NCBI RefSeq assembly: GCF_900129445.1
Contig: NZ_FQVT01000005.1
Coordinates: 206,799 to 270,798 of the forward strand
Direction of reading: 5' to 3'
DNA length: 64,000 nt
Origin: Salegentibacter echinorum
GTDB lineage: Bacteria > Bacteroidota > Bacteroidia > Flavobacteriales > Flavobacteriaceae
Shown here: positions 44,554 to 53,359 of the stretch, one piece after another
Position numbering within the stretch: the first letter of the stretch is position 1
Layout: the number at the start of each line of letters is the position of its first letter
Program-made: the position numbers and the translations under genes
Notes under the pieces: generated by a model
What the model saw: the letters and a program-made list of their open reading frames with translations, nothing else
Databases searched by the model: none
Told to the model about the DNA's origin: nothing

Positions 44554-45729
44554 ATGAAAAGCGATAACTTCCAGGCCCCCGATTATTACAATATTGATGA
44601 ACTTTTAAGTGATGAGCATAAATTAGTGCGCAATGCAGCGCGGGATTGGGTAAAACGTGATGTCTCCCCAATTATTGAAGATGCTGCACAAAAAGCAGAA
44701 TTCCCTAAATCAATCATCAATGGTCTGGCAGAAATTGGTGCTTTTGGTCCCTATATCCCGGAGGAATACGGTGGCGCGGGACTCGATCAAATCTCCTATG
44801 GTTTGATTATGCAGGAGATTGAACGTGGCGATAGTGGCGTGCGATCTACAGCCTCGGTACAATCTTCCCTGGTAATGTATCCCATTTTTAAATATGGTAC
44901 CGAAGAACAAAAGAAAAAATTCCTTCCAAAACTGGCCAGCGGGGAAATGATGGGCTGCTTTGGTTTAACCGAACCCGATTATGGTTCGAACCCCGCCGGA
45001 ATGGTCACCAATTTTAAAGATAAAGGAGACCACTTTTTACTGAACGGTGCAAAAATGTGGATCTCAAATTCCCCTTTTGCCGATATCGCTATCGTTTGGG
45101 CCAAAAATGAGGAAGGCAGAATCCACGGACTTATCTTAGAACGTGGAATGGAGGGTTTTTCTACTCCCGAAACACATAATAAATGGTCACTACGCGCCAG
45201 CGCCACAGGGGAGCTTATTTTTGACAATGTAAAGGTGCCCAAAGAAAATTTAATGCCGAATAAAAGTGGTTTGGGAGCTCCGTTAGGATGTCTGGATTCC
45301 GCCAGATTCGGAATTGCATGGGGCGCAATTGGTGCTGCGATGGACTGTTATGATACGGCTCTAAGATATGCAAAAGAACGGATTCAGTTTAAAAAACCGA
45401 TCGCAGGAACCCAGTTGCAGCAAAAGAAATTAGCTGAAATGATCACCGAGATCACTAAAGCCCAATTAATGGCGTGGAGACTTGGCGTTTTGCGAAATGA
45501 AGGTAAAGCTACTTCGGCACAAATATCCATGGCAAAGCGAAATAATGTAGATATGGCGTTAAAAATTGCCCGGGAAGCCCGCCAGGTTTTAGGCGGAATG
45601 GGCATTACCGGCGAATACAGTATCATGCGACACATGATGAATCTGGAAAGTGTAATCACCTACGAAGGTACCCACGATATACACCTCCTCATCACCGGCA
45701 TGGACATTACCGGTATTCCGGCGTTTTAG
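44554..45729 (+). CDS. Acyl-CoA dehydrogenase, glutaryl-CoA dehydrogenase type
   Basis: 391 residues from the ATG at 44554; an ATG at 44533 lies inside the predicted promoter. FAD-binding signatures CFGLTEPDYGSNPAGM and MWISNSPFADIAIVWAK. The C-terminal TYEGTHDIHLLITGMDITGI carries the catalytic Glu in the YEGTHDIH form typical of glutaryl-CoA dehydrogenase, which oxidises and decarboxylates glutaryl-CoA to crotonyl-CoA in lysine/tryptophan breakdown. The arginine pattern that would settle the substrate was not checked, so another short-chain acyl-CoA is possible. Single gene. Confidence 0.88.
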   Translation: MKSDNFQAPDYYNIDELLSDEHKLVRNAARDWVKRDVSPIIEDAAQKAEFPKSIINGLAEIGAFGPYIPEEYGGAGLDQISYGLIMQEIERGDSGVRSTASVQSSLVMYPIFKYGTEEQKKKFLPKLASGEMMGCFGLTEPDYGSNPAGMVTNFKDKGDHFLLNGAKMWISNSPFADIAIVWAKNEEGRIHGLILERGMEGFSTPETHNKWSLRASATGELIFDNVKVPKENLMPNKSGLGAPLGCLDSARFGIAWGAIGAAMDCYDTALRYAKERIQFKKPIAGTQLQQKKLAEMITEITKAQLMAWRLGVLRNEGKATSAQISMAKRNNVDMALKIAREARQVLGGMGITGEYSIMRHMMNLESVITYEGTHDIHLLITGMDITGIPAF

Positions 45730-45971
45730 CTGTCACTTCTCGGTTGTGCGTTATGAATTGTTAGTTGTGGGTTTCGTAGTCAGCTTCCTCATGGCTGTCA
45801 TTGCGAGCGACATAGGAGCGCGGCAATCACTTGTTTGTTATGGAAACAGTTTGGTGTTTTCCTACTGAATACTGCGACTCCCTACTGGTTATGGGTTGTC
45901 GGTTCTCCATTGTCAGTTAAGCCTGTGACCTTCAAACTTTAAACCTTGAACCTTGAACCTTGAACCTTGAA
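45730..45971. repeat. Intergenic repeats: REP-A copy and CCTTGAA heptamer array
   Basis: REP-A copy at 45797-45829, the phrase CCTACTGAATACTGCGACTC near 45861-45880 shared with the 37 and 44 kb tracts, and four perfect tandem units of CCTTGAA at 45944-45971 preceded by degenerate ones (ACCTTCAAACTTTAAA). Confidence 0.7.
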
Positions 45972-45973
45972 TT

Positions 45974-46207
45974 CTAAAGAAGATCAAAACAAGGGCAACG
46001 TTTACAGCGTTTGCCTTTTTTATACTTCTCACAACATGTTTTCTTTAAAGGCTTCCCGGGATCTTTTGCGACCACCCCATCCAGCTGCAAGTAATCTTTC
46101 GATTTTTTGGAGTAGAAAATTAGAATATTATATGAGAAACCGATCACTATTTTAGTTTTAATAAAGATAAAAATATAAGTAAAGCTATACATATTTTTTA
46201 TCGTCAA
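45974..46207 (-). CDS. Small cysteine-rich-tail protein, possibly 5' decayed
   Basis: Up to 77 residues. The C-terminal part (DPGKPLKKTCCEKYKKGKRC, then KRCPCFDLL) is a compact Cys/Lys motif I recall from short conserved Bacteroidota proteins; the C-C-x8-C-x2-C-x-C pattern could bind a metal. The N-terminal 30 residues are low-complexity hydrophobic and may not be translated. No good start lies nearer the motif, so the gene may be truncated. The end lies 3 bp from the heptamer array. Confidence 0.45.
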   Translation of the reverse strand: MTIKNMYSFTYIFIFIKTKIVIGFSYNILIFYSKKSKDYLQLDGVVAKDPGKPLKKTCCEKYKKGKRCKRCPCFDLL

Positions 46208-46541
46208 AATTATTTTTTAGAGGCAAACCCGGGGGAATTAAATCCCTGGCTATCGCACCCGCGATTAACATCAGTTTTTAAGTTTAAAGATTATTACACT
46301 CTAAAAAATTGCGTATTAGTGGCAATCAATCCTACACTTCCGGGCTAATTGCGGAAACGCTTCGACGGGCTCAGGGGGACATTAATTGACAGGTTGTACT
46401 AAGTTAGCCTGAAGTACTCAACTTATGTTAGAATAACTGAAAAATTTTAGCGAACAAATCCCGTTTTCAGCTTTAATTAAATCTTTAAATTTCATGAATT
46501 ATTAACAGAAGCTTACTTTTGCAAAAAGTGAAGTTGAGGTT
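46208..46541. other. 334-bp intergenic region with repeat fragments and a -7 element
   Basis: 46213-46262 is a member of the CCCGGGGGAATTAA/CCCTGGCTATCGC family. 46360-46396 holds CGCTTCGACGGGCTCAGGGG, a TCGAAG-family relative. TACTTTTG (46514-46521) is a likely -7 element for the DUF3050 gene, 20 bp before its ATG. Confidence 0.55.
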
Positions 46542-47336
46542 ATGATAAATGAAATAGAGCGGGAGCTTCAGCCTACAATTACTGGATTGCAAGAACACAA
46601 TCTCTACCAACAAATACAAACGCCAGAAGATTTGCAAATTTTTATGCAGCACCAGGTATTTGCTGTGTGGGATTTTATGTCGCTCCTCAAGGCTTTACAA
46701 AAAAAACTAACAAAAACAAGTACGCCCTGGGTACCGGTTGGTGATCCTGAAATTAGATATCTCTTGAACGGAATAGTACTTAGCGAAGAATCTGATATGG
46801 ATTGCTTCGGAAAGCGTCAAAGTCATTTTGAAATGTACCTAAATGCCATGGAACAGATTGGCGCCAATACCGAAGAGATTAAAAATTTCCTGCTTCAGGT
46901 AACCCACGGCACCGATATTTTCCTTCTTATCGCGGCTCTCAAACTTCCTCATAACATCAAAATATTCTTAAGAAATACTTTTGAAACTATTACCGAAGGA
47001 AGAACCCATAAAATTGCGGCCGCATTTACATTTGGCAGGGAAGGTCCTAATGCCCGCGCCTTGCTTGCCGCTGTAGATAGGATTCAGAAAAAATTTCCAA
47101 AGAAAGATTTTAAATTAACCCGATATATTTTTGAAAGACGCATACAGTTAATGCAGCAGGAACAGGGACCTATGGCTTTTAAAATCCTGGAACAGCTTTG
47201 TAGAAATGACGAGCAGAAATGGGATGAAGTAAGGGAAACTGCCAAAGATTGTCTGGAAACGCGACTTGTTCTATGGAATGGAATTGAAGAAAAAATCTTA
47301 GAAAATAAAAACTCCAGCAATCTAAAGCTTATATAA
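46542..47336 (+). CDS. DUF3050 protein, haem-oxygenase-like fold
   Basis: 264 residues. Recognised by the N-terminal LQIFMQHQVFAVWDFMSLLKAL block, then WVPVGDPEIRYLLNGIVLSEESD and FTFGREGPNARALL. All-helical with conserved His/Glu (QHQ, EES, GREG) compatible with a di-iron or haem-oxygenase-like site. The reaction is not known. TACTTTTG lies upstream. Single gene, followed by a hairpin GGGATTA...TAATCCC (47362-47392) without a T-run. Confidence 0.82.
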   Translation: MINEIERELQPTITGLQEHNLYQQIQTPEDLQIFMQHQVFAVWDFMSLLKALQKKLTKTSTPWVPVGDPEIRYLLNGIVLSEESDMDCFGKRQSHFEMYLNAMEQIGANTEEIKNFLLQVTHGTDIFLLIAALKLPHNIKIFLRNTFETITEGRTHKIAAAFTFGREGPNARALLAAVDRIQKKFPKKDFKLTRYIFERRIQLMQQEQGPMAFKILEQLCRNDEQKWDEVRETAKDCLETRLVLWNGIEEKILENKNSSNLKLI

Positions 47337-47411
47337 AAAACCATCGTCCCGATAGCTATAGGGGATTAAAACCTGGCAAGGTTTGTAATCCCTTAAGCTA
47401 GAATATGAAGA

Positions 47412-47747
47412 TTAGGGTGCTTCTGGAGCCAATTTCACTTCCAGGCCGTCCAGTTCTTCGGTGATTGGGATTTGGCAGCTTAAGCGGCTGTTATCTTCCA
47501 CAAAAAACGCCTGATCTAACATATCTTCCTCTTCAATACTTTGTTCTGGCAATAAGTGTTCAAAATTCATAATATAGCATTGGCAGGAAGCACACATTGC
47601 CATTCCGCCGCAAATTCCTATAGTTCCTTCGGGAGCAAGCTCATAAGAGCGCACCACTTCCATCAGGTTCATATTCATATCTGTTGGGGCATCTACCACG
47701 TGGGCCTCCCCTTCCCGGTCTATAATGGTTATTTTAATATCAGACAT
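47412..47747 (-). CDS. [2Fe-2S] ferredoxin, adrenodoxin type
   Basis: 111 residues. Cluster ligands Cys46, Cys52, Cys55 and Cys91 in the C-x5-C-x2-C-x35-C layout (ICGGMAMCASCQC...LSCQI); Cys57 is extra. This is the vertebrate/bacterial adrenodoxin rather than plant layout. It lies downstream of the ferredoxin reductase on the same strand but a strong terminator separates them, so its expression is at least partly independent. It probably receives electrons from that reductase (inference). Confidence 0.9.
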   Translation of the reverse strand: MSDIKITIIDREGEAHVVDAPTDMNMNLMEVVRSYELAPEGTIGICGGMAMCASCQCYIMNFEHLLPEQSIEEEDMLDQAFFVEDNSRLSCQIPITEELDGLEVKLAPEAP

Positions 47748-47754
47748 ATATAAT

Positions 47755-47800
47755 TGTAAAAAATCTCACAGTTTCTATAATTATACAAACTGTGAGATTT
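47755..47800 (-). terminator. Strong terminator after the ferredoxin reductase gene
   Basis: AAATCTCACAGTTT (47761-47774) pairs perfectly with AAACTGTGAGATTT (47787-47800). On the minus strand it is followed by T6, so it ends the Mrp-NifU-reductase transcript just before the ferredoxin gene. Confidence 0.85.
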
Positions 47801-47806
47801 ATAGTT

Positions 47807-48868
47807 TTAATTAATACTTTTTACTACTTCCCTTTTCGCCTCTTTTTTACTACCGTCAAACCCGTTAATTCCACTAACCGTGGTGTATTTCATCACATAT
47901 TTTTTATCGGGAAAGATACGCTGGTAAGCACTTTGGCACATAATCGCAGCTTCGTGGAATCCGCAGAGTATCAGTTTTAATTTACCGGGGTAGGTATTTA
48001 CATCACCAATGGCATAAACACCGGGAATATTGGTTTGATAATCGTAAGCATTATCAACTTTAATGGCATTTTTTTCAATCTCAAGGCCCCAATCTGCAAT
48101 TGGACCTAATTTTGGAGAAAGCCCGAAAAGCGGAATAAAGTAATCGGTATCTTTTATTTCTTTCTCGGTAGGCTGGTCTTTATGAGTAATCACCACGCGT
48201 TCCAGGGCGTCTTCTCCCTGTAAATCGGTAATTTCGGCATTGGTAATTAAGTTAATTTTCCCAATTTTAGAAAGTTCTTCTACTTTCTCTACGGAATCTA
48301 AAGCTCCTCTAAAGTCTTTTCTACGATGCACCAGGGAAACCTCTTCGGCTACATTGGCTAAATAGATAGCCCAGTCTAAAGCTGAATCCCCACCACCGGC
48401 GATCACTACTTTCTTATCACGATAAACTTCAGGATCCCTAATAATATAGGCTACACCTTTATCCTCATAATCTTTAATATTACCAATAGGGGGTTTTCTG
48501 GGTTCAAAACTGCCCAGGCCGCCGGCAATAACTACTACCGGTGCGTGGTGCTTTGTGCCCTTATTGGTAGTCACAATAAAACTACCGTCTTCCTGCTTAT
48601 CTATGGTTTGCGCTCGTTCCCCCAGGGTAAATTTTGGCTCAAAAGGTTTTATTTGCTCCATCAAATTGGTCACAAGATCACCCGCCAAGACTTCCGGAAA
48701 TCCCGGAATATCATAAATAGGCTTTTTGGGATAAATCTCTGCACATTGCCCACCCGGCTCGGGGAGTGCATCAATAAGATGACATTTTAATTTTAATAAT
48801 CCGGCTTCAAAAACGGCAAAAAGGCCTGTTGGTCCCGCGCCAATAATTAATATATCGGTCTTGATCAT
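47807..48868 (-). CDS. Ferredoxin-NAD(P)+ reductase, thioredoxin-reductase-like
   Basis: 353 residues. FAD site GAGPTGLFAVFEAG at the N-terminus, NAD(P) site AGGGDSALDWAIYLA in the middle, and GVYAIGDVNTYPGKLKLI with the second FAD contact near the C-terminus. No CxxC redox motif, which separates it from thioredoxin reductase and fits the YumC-type reductase. 15 bp after a NifU gene and upstream of a [2Fe-2S] ferredoxin. Confidence 0.9.
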   Translation of the reverse strand: MIKTDILIIGAGPTGLFAVFEAGLLKLKCHLIDALPEPGGQCAEIYPKKPIYDIPGFPEVLAGDLVTNLMEQIKPFEPKFTLGERAQTIDKQEDGSFIVTTNKGTKHHAPVVVIAGGLGSFEPRKPPIGNIKDYEDKGVAYIIRDPEVYRDKKVVIAGGGDSALDWAIYLANVAEEVSLVHRRKDFRGALDSVEKVEELSKIGKINLITNAEITDLQGEDALERVVITHKDQPTEKEIKDTDYFIPLFGLSPKLGPIADWGLEIEKNAIKVDNAYDYQTNIPGVYAIGDVNTYPGKLKLILCGFHEAAIMCQSAYQRIFPDKKYVMKYTTVSGINGFDGSKKEAKREVVKSIN

Positions 48869-48883
48869 TCCTCGCTAATTTGT

Positions 48884-49126
48884 TTACTTATCAATATTTA
48901 TCACGCTCTCTATTTGGGGAACGTACTTTTTTATGGTCATCTCTACTCCAGATTTTAGAGTCATTTGATTAACCGTACAGTCCACACAAGCGCCTTCTAA
49001 CTGCACCTTCACCAGCCTATCGTTTTCTATAGCAACAAGAGAAATATTCCCCCCGTCACTTTCTAAAAAAGGACGAATCTCGTCCAGGGCTTTTTCTACG
49101 TTTAACTTTACTTCTTCGCTTGTCAT
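48884..49126 (-). CDS. NifU C-terminal-domain Fe-S scaffold protein
   Basis: 80 residues, a free-standing Nfu domain: VEKALDEIRPFLESDGGNIS, then LEGACVDCTVNQMTLKSGVE with the CxxC (C-V-D-C) that binds a [4Fe-4S] cluster between two subunits. It carries clusters to target proteins. 3 bp after mrp and 15 bp before the reductase gene, so one operon for Fe-S assembly and electron supply. Confidence 0.92.
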   Translation of the reverse strand: MTSEEVKLNVEKALDEIRPFLESDGGNISLVAIENDRLVKVQLEGACVDCTVNQMTLKSGVEMTIKKYVPQIESVINIDK

Positions 49127-49129
49127 AAA

Positions 49130-50260
49130 TTACTTTTTAACAGCGCTGCAACCAGCCATAGTGGTAATCTTAATAGCCTCTGTTGGCGGCAGGCTTTGAT
49201 TTCTGTTTACGGTTTCCTGAACCATATTTCGGGTAAGTTCCTTAAATGCATTTTCCAATGGCGTATCTGTTTGCAAGGCCGCAGGACGACCAATATCTCC
49301 AGACTCTCTTAAACTTTGCACTAATGGGATTTCTCCTAAAAAAGGTGCCTGAATGTCTTCAGCTAAATTTTTAGCACCTTCTTGTCCGAAAATATAATAT
49401 TTATTATCCGGAAGCTCTTCTGGTGTAAAATAGGCCATATTCTCGGCAATTCCCAATACAGGCACATTGATACTTTCCTGACGGAACATAGATACTCCCT
49501 TTTTGGCATCTGTAAGCGCTACTTTTTGAGGCGTACTCACCACTACCGCCCCGGTGATAGGAAGTGACTGCATAATAGACAGGTGAATATCACCAGTACC
49601 CGGAGGCAGGTCTAATAGCAAAAAGTCCAGTTCGCCCCAGGCGGCATCAAAGATCATTTGGTTTAAAGCTTTGGCTGCCATGGGTCCACGCCAAACTACC
49701 GCCTGACTTGGCTTTGTAAAAAAGCCGATAGACAGTACTTTAACACCATAATTCTCAATAGGTTTCATTTTAGATTTTCCATCTATGTTTACCGACAAAG
49801 GCTTTTCTGCTTCAACATCAAACATTGTTGGGATAGAAGGTCCGTAGATATCGGCATCCAAAATACCTACTTTAAAACCCATTTTAGACAAAGTCACTGC
49901 AAGATTGGCTGTTACCGTAGATTTGCCAACGCCACCTTTTCCAGAAGCTACAGCAATAATATTTGAAATTCCGGGGATAGATTTTCCTTTTATTTCGGGC
50001 TTTTTCTCTCCGGCCTGTACTTTTATATTCACTTTTACCTTGGCTTTCTGGTGCACCTCTTCATGGATGGCTTTCATTACATCAACTTCAGCCCTTTTTT
50101 TAATATGTAACGCCGGCGTTTGTAAGACTAAATCTACCACCACCTCATCACCAAAGGTCATGATATTTTGAACTGCTCCACTCTCCACCATATTTTTGCC
50201 TTCCCCTGCGACACTAATGGTTTCAAGGGATTTTAATATTTCTTTCCTATCTAACTTCAT
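49130..50260 (-). CDS. mrp: Mrp/ApbC-type ATP-binding Fe-S cluster carrier
   Basis: 376 residues. N-terminal DUF59 domain (LKSLETISVAGEGKNMVE), deviant Walker A SGKGGVGKST, LDADIYGPSIP, and LLLDLPPGTGD. The usual C-terminal CxxC pair is not visible; only Cys near GCSAVKK remains at the extreme end, so cluster binding may differ from the E. coli form. First gene of the mrp-nifU-reductase set. Confidence 0.92.
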   Translation of the reverse strand: MKLDRKEILKSLETISVAGEGKNMVESGAVQNIMTFGDEVVVDLVLQTPALHIKKRAEVDVMKAIHEEVHQKAKVKVNIKVQAGEKKPEIKGKSIPGISNIIAVASGKGGVGKSTVTANLAVTLSKMGFKVGILDADIYGPSIPTMFDVEAEKPLSVNIDGKSKMKPIENYGVKVLSIGFFTKPSQAVVWRGPMAAKALNQMIFDAAWGELDFLLLDLPPGTGDIHLSIMQSLPITGAVVVSTPQKVALTDAKKGVSMFRQESINVPVLGIAENMAYFTPEELPDNKYYIFGQEGAKNLAEDIQAPFLGEIPLVQSLRESGDIGRPAALQTDTPLENAFKELTRNMVQETVNRNQSLPPTEAIKITTMAGCSAVKK

Positions 50261-50474
50261 TTAAAAACTTTTTATAGCCCTCTACAGATTAGGGAATTTA
50301 ACTCAACGCAGTGAAAATCAACTTTACATGCGTTAGCTTATATAGATTCATTCTAAATGCAAATATAAGTGTAAAAGCTAAGAAAACGAAGTAATTACCC
50401 GGATTTGATTGGTAAAGATTTAGAGGTTCAAAGTTGAAAGTTTAAGGCTGCAAAAAACAAGTAAGCTTCCCGCC

Positions 50475-50795
50475 TTAACTCTTTCCAGGATCCCAAAAAT
50501 ATTCTCTAAAATCCTGCACTTTTAAATCCTTTACCGGTACTCCTTCTTCTTCTAACATGCTCTGCATGGCATTATTATCACCAAAATGACTTTTTCCTGT
50601 TAGTAGCCCATTTCGGTTTACCACTCTATGCGCAGGAACATCTGCCATTAATTTAGAAGAATTTAGAGCATACCCAACCATCCTGGCGCTTTTTGTAGCG
50701 CCCACGCATTTTGCGATTGCTCCAAAAGAAGTTACTTTACCTTTAGGTATTTTTCGTACCACGGTATAGACCCGCTCAAAAAAGTTCTGCTCCAT
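50475..50795 (-). CDS. Alkyltransferase-like protein (Atl), MGMT family without catalytic cysteine
   Basis: 106 residues. The MGMT HTH region (GKVTSFGAIAKCVGATKSAR) and active-site loop are clear, but the loop reads DVPAHRVV: Ala55 stands where the methyl-accepting Cys would be (PCHRV). Atl proteins bind O6-alkylguanine, flip it out and hand the lesion to nucleotide excision repair. 6 bp downstream of a LysE gene on the same strand. Confidence 0.9.
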   Translation of the reverse strand: MEQNFFERVYTVVRKIPKGKVTSFGAIAKCVGATKSARMVGYALNSSKLMADVPAHRVVNRNGLLTGKSHFGDNNAMQSMLEEEGVPVKDLKVQDFREYFWDPGKS

Positions 50796-50801
50796 CTAAT
50801 T

Positions 50802-51425
50802 TTAAGTATAGTAGATCCTAAGAAGGGTTACAATAATAAGTACCAGCATTAAAATTGCCATAAAGTAATTGGAGTATTTAGCAATGGCTTCAGCTTGTTT
50901 TTCAATACGAATAAAAGAAATCACGTAGAAATATAATGTTGTAAATGTTCCCAGGGAGGCTGCTAATACAAAAACAATAACCCTAATCCAATGATAATTC
51001 ATCCCCGTGCCAATATTTAAAGCTCCGGCCACAGCAACAAAGTAAGGAATAGGAAAAACGTTTAAAGCAGCGATGAGCATTCCTTTAAAAATACTATTGG
51101 AATTTGTTTTTTGGGAATGGTGTTGCAAACCTTTCCTGTTTTTCGCCTGAATAAAAAAATAAACTCCCAGAATAATGAAGATCACCAGGGCGGTTCGCAG
51201 CAAAATATTTTGAACAAATTCATTTCTAAAGATGTATTTCGCCAATAAAACAGCTATTGTTGCCTGGACAATCACAACTATTGTCGCCCCAATGGCTACA
51301 TACAATCCGTTTTTCTTCCCTTTTTCCACACAGGTCTTTGCCACGGTCATATTTACCAAACCCGGTGGCACTACTCCTATAAGAGCTGCAAAAAAAGTAA
51401 TTAGAAAAAGCTTAGTTTCTTCCAA
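50802..51425 (-). CDS. LysE-family amino-acid exporter
   Basis: 207 residues with about six membrane helices. The N-terminal FFAALIGVVPPGLVNMTVAK carries the family's G-x-x-P-P-G motif. LysE/RhtB proteins export amino acids by proton exchange; the substrate is not evident. Spacing of 7 bp to trmB upstream and 6 bp to atl downstream indicates one operon of unrelated functions. Confidence 0.87.
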   Translation of the reverse strand: MEETKLFLITFFAALIGVVPPGLVNMTVAKTCVEKGKKNGLYVAIGATIVVIVQATIAVLLAKYIFRNEFVQNILLRTALVIFIILGVYFFIQAKNRKGLQHHSQKTNSNSIFKGMLIAALNVFPIPYFVAVAGALNIGTGMNYHWIRVIVFVLAASLGTFTTLYFYVISFIRIEKQAEAIAKYSNYFMAILMLVLIIVTLLRIYYT

Positions 51426-51432
51426 AAAAGAC

Positions 51433-52107
51433 CTATTTTATCTTAAATTGAATATAAGTAATTGGTTTTCCCTGCTCAAGATACTGTTTTTCGTAGAAAG
51501 TTTGTATTTCGGTTACCGCTTTTGGTGAATATTCATTTTTATAAATATTGTGATGGGCATAAACAATCTCGTGACCGGCACCATGCAGTAAGCCTAAAGT
51601 ATAGCCGTGCATAAATTCGCTATCGGTTTTTAGGTTTACCACCCCATTAGGTTTTAGAATATGATTGTATTTTTTTAGAAATTCACTATTTGTCAAGCGG
51701 TGTTTAGTGCGTTTATATTTTATTTGCGGATCTGGAAAAGTGATCCAAATTTCATCTACCTCCCCTTGTGCAAAAACAGTATCAATCAACTCTATTTGGG
51801 TTCTCAAAAAAGCAACATTGTCCAGCTCTTCTTCTATAGCTGTTTTAGCGCCCCGCCAAAATCTTGCGCCCTTAATATCTATTCCTATAAAGTTTTTTTC
51901 TGAATCCTGTTTGGAAAGGCCAATGGTGTATTCCCCTTTTCCGCAGCCAAGTTCTAAAACAATAGGGTTTTCATTTTTAAAAAAGTCTTGGCGCCAGTTT
52001 CCTTTTAACTCAAATTGATCTTTTTCCAGCTCTTCCCGCGAAGGTTGAAGCACATTTCTAAAAGTCTCATTTTCTCTGAATCGTCTTAATTTATTCTTAC
52101 TTCCCAC
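51433..52107 (-). CDS. trmB: tRNA (guanine-46-N7)-methyltransferase
   Basis: 224 residues. SAM-binding LELGCGKGEYTIGLS, then FIGIDIKGARFWRGAK and the signature WITFPDPQIKYKRTKHRL, ending with Tyr/Gln-rich Y-E-x-K-Y. It makes m7G46 in the variable loop of tRNAs. Full length. First gene of trmB-lysE-atl. Confidence 0.95.
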   Translation of the reverse strand: MGSKNKLRRFRENETFRNVLQPSREELEKDQFELKGNWRQDFFKNENPIVLELGCGKGEYTIGLSKQDSEKNFIGIDIKGARFWRGAKTAIEEELDNVAFLRTQIELIDTVFAQGEVDEIWITFPDPQIKYKRTKHRLTNSEFLKKYNHILKPNGVVNLKTDSEFMHGYTLGLLHGAGHEIVYAHHNIYKNEYSPKAVTEIQTFYEKQYLEQGKPITYIQFKIK

Positions 52108-52300
52108 GTTTTAATGTATAATTTTGGGTAAAATTAAATAAAATAGCGCACAGGCTCGTCATAATAATTTTGATAATTGAAACCAGCATGATACTCAACG
52201 TAAAAAATAGGCAACTCACAACTTGTCCCGACTAATTCAATTAGATAGGGAGATGATTATATCCTTTGAAAAAATCCCGCAGTGGTTAAAACTATAACAG

Positions 52301-53359
52301 ATGAAGAGAACCAGGATTTTAGTAGCTGTTTTAAATTGGGGACTAGGCCACGCAACCCGTTGTATCCCAATTATAAAAGCCCTGGAGAAAAATAATTTTG
52401 AAGTTTTTATCGCTTCCAATGGGGATGCCTTGCGCCTACTCAAAACAGAATTTAAGCACCTGGAAAGTATTACACTCCCTGCTTACAACATCTTCTATAG
52501 TAGAAAGCCACAATTTTTAAAATGGAAATTACTTGCGCAAAGTCCGCATATTTTAAAAACCATAAGCAAGGAAAAGAAGCTCGTGGAAGAATTGGTTCAG
52601 AAATATAAGTTTAACGGGATAATTTCTGATAATCGCTGGGGTTGCAGGCATCCAGATGTAAAAAGCGTGTTTATCACCCACCAACATCGGGTTTTAAGCG
52701 GAAACACTACTTATTTCAGCAGTAAAATTCAGCAGAAATATATCGCCAAATTTGACGAATGCTGGATACCCGATATTCCCGGAAAACGAAATTTAAGCGG
52801 AATTATGGGACATTCTACAACAACCGCCGATAATGTAAAATATATTGGTGTGCTTAGTCGGTTTCAAAATAAAACCCTGGAGATTAAGTACGATCTTGCC
52901 GTGATTTTATCGGGCCCCGAACCACAACGAACGTTATTGGAAAACGCACTCTTAAAAAATCTGAAAAAATGCGACAAAAAAATAATTCTTGTGAGGGGAA
53001 AAATAAACGGCGATATACTTGTTGCTGAAAACAAACAAATTCAGGTTGAAAATTACCTAAACAGTATGGCCCTTGAAAAGGTGATACTACAGAGTGATAT
53101 TATTATTTGCCGTTCCGGTTACTCCAGCCTTATGGACCTTACGAAATTAGAAAAGAAAGCTTTTTTAATCCCCACCCCGGGACAGTTTGAGCAGGAGTAT
53201 CTAGCAAAGCGTTGTAGAGAACTGGGAATAGCTCCTTATTGCCAACAAAAAGATTTTAAGTATGCTAAACTGAAAGAATTAGCCAATTATTCGGGGTTTC
53301 AGGATTTAAAATCAGAAGTCGATTTTAGCAGCCACCTCGCTCTTTTTAAGCGTAAATGA
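52301..53359 (+). CDS. Glycosyltransferase, GT28/MurG-like fold
   Basis: 352 residues. The N-terminal Rossmann part opens with LVAVLNWGLGHATRCIPIIK, the G-x-G-H-x-x-R pattern of MurG-like enzymes; the C-terminal nucleotide-sugar half has SDIIICRSGYSSLMDLTKLE and LIPTPGQFEQEYLAKR, both standard GT28 blocks. No membrane segment. Donor and acceptor unknown; not MurG itself, which would sit in the division cluster. Its last 48 bp overlap the 3' end of the convergent histidine kinase gene. Confidence 0.85.
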   Translation: MKRTRILVAVLNWGLGHATRCIPIIKALEKNNFEVFIASNGDALRLLKTEFKHLESITLPAYNIFYSRKPQFLKWKLLAQSPHILKTISKEKKLVEELVQKYKFNGIISDNRWGCRHPDVKSVFITHQHRVLSGNTTYFSSKIQQKYIAKFDECWIPDIPGKRNLSGIMGHSTTTADNVKYIGVLSRFQNKTLEIKYDLAVILSGPEPQRTLLENALLKNLKKCDKKIILVRGKINGDILVAENKQIQVENYLNSMALEKVILQSDIIICRSGYSSLMDLTKLEKKAFLIPTPGQFEQEYLAKRCRELGIAPYCQQKDFKYAKLKELANYSGFQDLKSEVDFSSHLALFKRK

